Below are positions 5,736-9,134 of a stretch of 9,134 nucleotides of DNA, piece after piece (the stretch's first letter is position 1; each line of letters begins with the position of its first letter). The stretch lies in NCBI GenBank assembly GCA_964407825.1, contig CAYOXD010000114.1, positions 1 to 9,134 on the forward strand, given 5' to 3'. Under the pieces are notes generated by a model. It was not told the origin of the DNA. It saw only the letters and a list, made by a program, of their open reading frames with translations, and ran no database searches. Source of the DNA: CAYOXD01 sp964407825. GTDB lineage: Bacteria; Desulfobacterota; Desulfobacteria; Desulfobacterales; JAFDDL01. The position numbers and the translations under genes were made by a program.

Positions 5736-7690
5736 TGGGCAGACTGCTGTGGCGGCCATCGGCCGAAATGATCGAGCGCACCCATATGTACCGCTTCATG
5801 CAGGCGGTCAACGAGCACTTCGGTCTTGCGCTTTCAGACTACGAAGCGCTGTACCGATGGTCCATCCATCACATCCCCGAATTCTGGGCGGCCTTCTGGG
5901 AGTTCGCGGACATCCGGCATTCGGTCTCCTATGACCGGGTGATCGACGACGCGGACAAGATGCCCGGGGCCCGGTGGTTTTCTGGCGCGCGGCTCAATTT
6001 CGCCGAAAACCTCCTCCGGTACCGGGACGGGCGAACGGCGATCATCTTCAAACCCGAAGGCAGACCCGCGATCCGCATGAGTTACGCGGACCTCTACGAC
6101 GAGGTGGCCCGGCTGGCCCATGCCATGCGGGCCTGCGGCGTTGCAGCCGGAGATCGCATCGCCGGATTCATGCCCAACATGCCCCAGACCATCATCGCCA
6201 TGCTGGCCGCCGCCAGCACGGGCGCCCAATGGTCATCGTGCTCACCGGATTTCGGCATCAAGGGCGTGATGGACCGCTTTGGCCAGATCCGTCCCAAAAT
6301 CCTCTTCACAGCCGACGGTTACCGCTACAAGGGCAAGCGAATCGACTGTCTCGACCGCATCTCGGAGGTCCTCCCGGGCCTGAAGGGGATCGAACAAGTG
6401 GTTGTGGTTCCCTATGCCGGAGACATGGAAAAAGTGGCGGGAATACCCCTCGCAACGGCCTATTCCGACTTCATCTCCCATGAGCAGGGCCTCGATGTGG
6501 AATTCACCCAGCTGCCTTTCGGCCATCCCCTCTATATCATGTACTCGTCCGGGACCACGGGGCTCCCCAAGTGCATGGTGCAGAGCGCGGGGGGAATCCT
6601 CCTCCAGCACATGAAAGAACTGATGCTCCATACGGATGTGGGACGGGAAGACACGGTCTTCTATTTCACCACCTGCGGATGGATGATGTGGAATTGGCTC
6701 ACCAGCGCCCTGTCCCTGGGGGCGGCCCTGGTGCTCTTTGACGGCAACCCCTTCCATCCGCATGCGGGCGCCCTGTGGGAAATGGCCCAGGACGAAGGGG
6801 TGAGCGTCTTCGGCACCAGCGCGGGATACATCGCGGCCCTGAAAAAGAGCGGTCTTCGGCCGGGCGACACTTACGACCTCAGCCCCCTGAGGGCGGTTCT
6901 TTCCACCGGCTCCCCCCTGTCCGAAGCCGGGTTCGAGTTCGTTTACGAAGCCGTGAAAAAAAACCTGCAACTTGCCTCCATCTCCGGCGGAACGGACCTG
7001 AACAGCTGCTTTGCCCTGGGCAACCCCACGGGACCGGTATACGCCGGCGAACTCCAGTGCCGGGGCCTTGCCATGAAGGTGGAGGCCTTCGATGATCGGG
7101 GGGCGCCCGTCATGAACCGCCAGGGTGAGCTGGTCTGCCTGGCGCCCTTTCCTTCCATGCCCATCCATTTCTGGAACGATCCGGACGGTGTCAAATACCA
7201 CCAGGCCTACTTCGATGCCTACCCCCACGCGTGGCGCCACGGGGACTATATTGAAATCAACGACCACGGGGGCGTCGTCATCCACGGCCGCTCGGACGCC
7301 ACCCTCAATCCGGGGGGCGTGCGCATCGGCACCGCAGAAATCTATCGTCTCATGGAGGGGTTCGAGGAAATCGCGGACAGCGTGGCGGTGGCCCAGCCCT
7401 GGAAGGGAGACGAACGGGTGATCCTGTTTATCAAGACCGCATCGGGACACCACCTCGACGGGGCGCTGAAGCGGAGGATTGCCAAGGCCATCGGTACTCA
7501 CATTTCACCTCGCCATGTGCCGTCCAAAATTCTGCCGACACCGGATATCCCCTATACCCTGAACATGAAAAAGGTGGAATTGGCGGTCCGCAGAACCATT
7601 ATGGGCCAACCGGTGCAAAACAGGGATGCCCTCATGAACCCGGAGGCCCTGGATCATTTCCGGAATCTCAAGGAACTTCAGCGGGACTGA
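5735..7690 (+). CDS. aacS: Acetoacetyl-CoA synthetase (acetoacetate-CoA ligase)
   Basis: This cytoplasmic enzyme converts acetoacetate, ATP and CoA to acetoacetyl-CoA, AMP and pyrophosphate (EC 6.2.1.16), feeding ketone-body carbon into central metabolism or polyester and lipid synthesis. The 651-residue length fits the family. The whole sequence follows the known order: the N-terminal YDDLYHWS-like region (here YEALYRWSIHHI), the SRLNYAENLL-like motif (ARLNFAENLL), GAQWSSCSPDFG, the ATP P-loop YSSGTTGLPK (residues 270-279), GWMMWNWL, SISGGTDLNSCF, FWNDPDG, HGDYIEIN, GRSDATLNPGGVRIG, and the C-terminal IPYTLNMKKVE. The adenylation lysine is expected at Lys612; many homologues have NGKKVE or SGKKVE where this protein has NMKKVE. 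The ATG overlaps the cupin stop (TAATG). AAGGAGG (5715-5721) lies 13 bases upstream, so coupling to the cupin is likely. In-frame codons further upstream are the cupin gene read in the wrong frame. Acetyl-CoA and propionyl-CoA synthetases fit the N-terminus less well. Confidence 0.95.
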   Translation: MGRLLWRPSAEMIERTHMYRFMQAVNEHFGLALSDYEALYRWSIHHIPEFWAAFWEFADIRHSVSYDRVIDDADKMPGARWFSGARLNFAENLLRYRDGRTAIIFKPEGRPAIRMSYADLYDEVARLAHAMRACGVAAGDRIAGFMPNMPQTIIAMLAAASTGAQWSSCSPDFGIKGVMDRFGQIRPKILFTADGYRYKGKRIDCLDRISEVLPGLKGIEQVVVVPYAGDMEKVAGIPLATAYSDFISHEQGLDVEFTQLPFGHPLYIMYSSGTTGLPKCMVQSAGGILLQHMKELMLHTDVGREDTVFYFTTCGWMMWNWLTSALSLGAALVLFDGNPFHPHAGALWEMAQDEGVSVFGTSAGYIAALKKSGLRPGDTYDLSPLRAVLSTGSPLSEAGFEFVYEAVKKNLQLASISGGTDLNSCFALGNPTGPVYAGELQCRGLAMKVEAFDDRGAPVMNRQGELVCLAPFPSMPIHFWNDPDGVKYHQAYFDAYPHAWRHGDYIEINDHGGVVIHGRSDATLNPGGVRIGTAEIYRLMEGFEEIADSVAVAQPWKGDERVILFIKTASGHHLDGALKRRIAKAIGTHISPRHVPSKILPTPDIPYTLNMKKVELAVRRTIMGQPVQNRDALMNPEALDHFRNLKELQRD

Positions 7691-7706
7691 TTCCATCCGC
7701 TTGACA

Positions 7707-7734
7707 TTGCCAACTTGTTTCTATAGGGTATAAT
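7707..7734 (+). promoter_or_regulatory. Strong sigma70-type promoter of the four-helix membrane protein gene
   Basis: The -35 box TTGCCA (7707-7712) matches five of six consensus bases and the -10 box TATAAT (7729-7734) is perfect, with a 16-base spacer. A perfect TTGACA also lies at 7701-7706, though 22 bases from TATAAT. Transcription would start near 7741, about 80 bases before the ATG. This promoter separates the downstream gene from aacS. Confidence 0.7.
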
Positions 7735-7743
7735 GTTCATGAT

Positions 7744-7779
7744 GATAGGCGGCCGGTTGTCCTGCAGCCGGCATCTATT
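7744..7779 (+). promoter_or_regulatory. Stem-loop at the 5' end of the leader transcript
   Basis: GCCGGTTG (7752-7759) pairs with CAGCCGGC (7765-7772) through eight base pairs, one of them G-U, around a five-base loop TCCTG. After an internal loop, GATAG (7744-7748) pairs with CTATT (7775-7779). The hairpin begins within a few bases of the predicted transcription start. It could protect the mRNA 5' end or be a regulatory element. There is no U-run behind it, so it is not a terminator. Confidence 0.45.
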
Positions 7780-7820
7780 TTCGAATGGGATGAAAAACCC
7801 GTAACCTCAGGACAAATGGT

Positions 7821-8618
7821 ATGACGAATAAAGAGCAAAAAGATAAAACTGTAGGTCTTGCCAGCCTGTTTGCGCCAGAACAGCTGCGCAGCTATTTTCT
7901 GAACTATATCTATTTTATCATCGGCGTTGAAATCTTCATCTTCCTCGTAAGTTTCATGAGCCACCTGGGCCCGGGGAAAGGCCCCTTCCCGTGGAAATTC
8001 TACTTTTATATCGCCTTTATCATTCCTGTGGCCATCACGTTTCTGCTGGGCCTCTTCATTATGGCGTTCAACCGGTACATCTTCGGCATCGGCCAGTCAT
8101 CCGATGAATCGGGGGGCCTAAGAGGCGAGGACGGGGAGCCGAAGAGCCGAATCCTCAAATTCAACTCCATCATTAACACCCTGAAGCACATCCCCTTTGT
8201 GCCCACCCTCTTCGTCCTGGTGATCGGCGCGGCCTTTTTCTACAAGATCAACGATATCTTTCTGTTTCTGTTCCAGGCAGGAGAAAAAACCGTCACCTAT
8301 CTTCTCATCGGCGCCGCCGTCCTGCTGGGAGCCGGTATCATCATCGCCATCATGTGGGTGATCTCCAACTACAAGCTCAACAAAAGGCATATGGAACACG
8401 AGTATCAGTACCGCAAGGACGTCATGAGCACCATGGGCTTTCTCATCCTGGACGACAATATGGTGATCAACAAGGAGGGGAATCTGGTCACCACCAAGCC
8501 GGAATTGCCGCTCCTGGAAGCAAGCGCAACGGAGGCGGGAACGGTCAAGAGCCTGCCCTCACCCGCCAATCAGGAGGCAGAGGCCGAATTCCTGGAAAAG
8601 GAAAAGTCGACGACCTGA
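7821..8618 (+). CDS. Unrecognised four-helix integral membrane protein, 265 aa
   Basis: I do not recognise the family. Four hydrophobic segments are visible at about residues 27-47, 60-84, 126-151 and 158-183, in two pairs separated by a polar loop (about 90-120) rich in Ser, Gly, Asp and Glu. There is no cleavable signal peptide. After the last helix comes a basic region, NYKLNKRHMEHEYQYRKD (about 183-200). A short segment, STMGFLILDDNMVINKEGNLVTTKP, may be a small beta domain, and the tail is acidic and Ala/Glu-rich. The positive residues after helices 2 and 4 suggest both termini are cytoplasmic. The ATG at 7821 follows a modest AGGA site (7809-7812) by eight bases. The gene is single, with its own promoter and leader hairpin, and its end faces a minus-strand membrane protein gene 39 bases away. 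No enzyme motif is visible, so no function is proposed. Confidence 0.85.
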   Translation: MTNKEQKDKTVGLASLFAPEQLRSYFLNYIYFIIGVEIFIFLVSFMSHLGPGKGPFPWKFYFYIAFIIPVAITFLLGLFIMAFNRYIFGIGQSSDESGGLRGEDGEPKSRILKFNSIINTLKHIPFVPTLFVLVIGAAFFYKINDIFLFLFQAGEKTVTYLLIGAAVLLGAGIIIAIMWVISNYKLNKRHMEHEYQYRKDVMSTMGFLILDDNMVINKEGNLVTTKPELPLLEASATEAGTVKSLPSPANQEAEAEFLEKEKSTT

Positions 8619-8641
8619 CGCCTCCCCTTTGATTTCCGCAT

Positions 8642-8662
8642 AAAAAAACCTGGACCCTCAGG
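8642..8662 (-). terminator. Weak intrinsic terminator of the minus-strand membrane protein gene
   Basis: On the minus strand CCTG (8662-8659) and CAGG (8652-8649) form a four-base-pair stem with a six-base loop, followed directly by seven T (8648-8642). An alternative five-pair stem uses GGCCC and GGGTC slightly upstream. The stop codon TGA (8660-8658) lies within the hairpin. The short stem makes efficiency uncertain. Nothing comparable is seen for the + strand gene ending at 8618. Confidence 0.45.
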
Positions 8663-9074
8663 GCCGCCAAGTGGTCAACAGGTGCTGAATCCGCTTCAAT
8701 TTCATGCCGCCGATAAGGGCCACGGCCAATGCCACGGTCCAGGAAAAGGCGATGGGGCCCAGGAGCGCGCCGAAGAAGATAATGACGGCCACAGTGAGAC
8801 CGGCCCGGGGGCCCACGCCCCCGGCCACCCCACAGAAACCGGCACCGACGAAAAGGGCGCAGAGCACCACCCGTTGCTCGAAGCTCCGCATGCTGATGAG
8901 GGAGAGGCAAAAGGTGGCCGCCGGCAATGCAATCTGCCAGAAAATCCACCATCGCAGCAGCCGGCTTTTCTTTTTCCGCAATACATAGAGCAGGGGTGGG
9001 TATCCCTGTGAACGGTTGGCGTCTATGATGGTCAAGTCGGTAATGTTGGTCACATCGGTTTCATTTAAATCCAC
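8658..9074 (-). CDS. Unrecognised small integral membrane protein, about 138 aa
   Basis: I do not recognise the family. A polar N-terminus of about 40 residues ends in a basic patch, RKKKSRLLRW. It is followed by hydrophobic segments at about residues 43-63, 70-90 and 94-124 (ATG numbering); the last is long enough for two short helices. The first loop is very short, and the second and third segments are rich in Gly and Ala. The positive-inside rule puts the N-terminus in the cytoplasm. Two starts compete. The ATG at 9080 lies only two bases from an excellent AAGGAGG site, which is too close. The in-frame GTG at 9074 is eight bases from it, so I chose GTG; the difference is two residues. No partner gene is visible on its strand, and only 54 bases of upstream sequence remain in the window. 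It converges with the four-helix membrane protein gene. No function is proposed. Confidence 0.78.
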   Translation of the reverse strand: MDLNETDVTNITDLTIIDANRSQGYPPLLYVLRKKKSRLLRWWIFWQIALPAATFCLSLISMRSFEQRVVLCALFVGAGFCGVAGGVGPRAGLTVAVIIFFGALLGPIAFSWTVALAVALIGGMKLKRIQHLLTTWRP

Positions 9075-9082
9075 ACCCATCG

Positions 9083-9089
9083 CCTCCTT
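9083..9089 (-). promoter_or_regulatory. Ribosome binding site AAGGAGG that decides the start of the small membrane protein
   Basis: The minus-strand AAGGAGG has two bases before the ATG at 9080-9078 and eight bases before the in-frame GTG at 9074-9072. Normal spacing is about five to nine bases, which favours GTG initiation. Confidence 0.55.
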
Positions 9090-9134
9090 AAGCTAACCAG
9101 TGTCCATCCAGAAATGGCCAATTCGCCCGATATC

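Noticed and set aside
6242..7501. Long 419-codon minus-strand frame opposite aacS
   Set aside because: It is an antisense shadow caused by GC-rich third positions; it is rich in His, Gly and Arg with no domain pattern, and the + strand gene is certain.
8682..9011. 109-codon + strand frame opposite the small membrane protein
   Set aside because: It is rich in Gly, His and charged residues with no domain, and the opposite strand shows clear hydrophobic segments, a ribosome site and a terminator.

Overview
The window looks like chromosomal core sequence from a Gram-negative bacterium. The GC-rich coding sequence, the IHF alpha-type protein, a nitrogen-type PTS Enzyme I and a full acetoacetyl-CoA synthetase together suggest a deltaproteobacterium of the Desulfobacterota (Desulfobacterales-like). 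That placement is inferred from gene content and style. No 16S rRNA or other taxonomic marker is present.

Left part (1-2574). The window opens inside a transketolase gene on the + strand. It is followed by a 96-residue, half-length GDT1/UPF0016 membrane protein, a probable cation (Mn2+/Ca2+)/H+ transporter subunit. Only four bases later the strand switches. A two-gene minus-strand operon encodes an IHF alpha-like DNA-bending protein and, overlapping its end by 14 bases, an unrecognised 185-residue protein with a likely winged-helix N-terminus. A good sigma70-type promoter for this operon lies at about 2667-2696, and its spacer contains a near-consensus IHF site, which suggests autoregulation.

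Middle part (2575-3012). This is a divergent intergenic region of about 440 bases with an AT-rich stretch next to ihfA, a few small palindromes and no convincing gene.

Right-centre (3013-7690). A tightly packed + strand cluster holds ptsP (GAF plus Enzyme I), a small four-histidine cupin resembling the manganese cupin TM1459, and acetoacetyl-CoA synthetase. The cupin stop and the synthetase start overlap as TAATG, so these two are probably translationally coupled. The cluster joins a phosphoenolpyruvate-driven signalling phosphotransferase to acetoacetate activation. No PTS-Ntr partner (NPr, EIIA-Ntr) lies in the window.

Right end (7691-9134). A strong promoter and a 5' leader hairpin precede a four-helix membrane protein of unknown function. 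It converges on a small minus-strand membrane protein, also unknown, whose stop codon sits inside a weak terminator hairpin.

I found no mobile element, CRISPR array, tRNA, rRNA, phage gene or recognisable defence system. The most interesting leads are the ptsP-cupin-aacS cluster, the four-His cupin, the IHF alpha/winged-helix operon with its possible autoregulatory site, and the two orphan membrane proteins.
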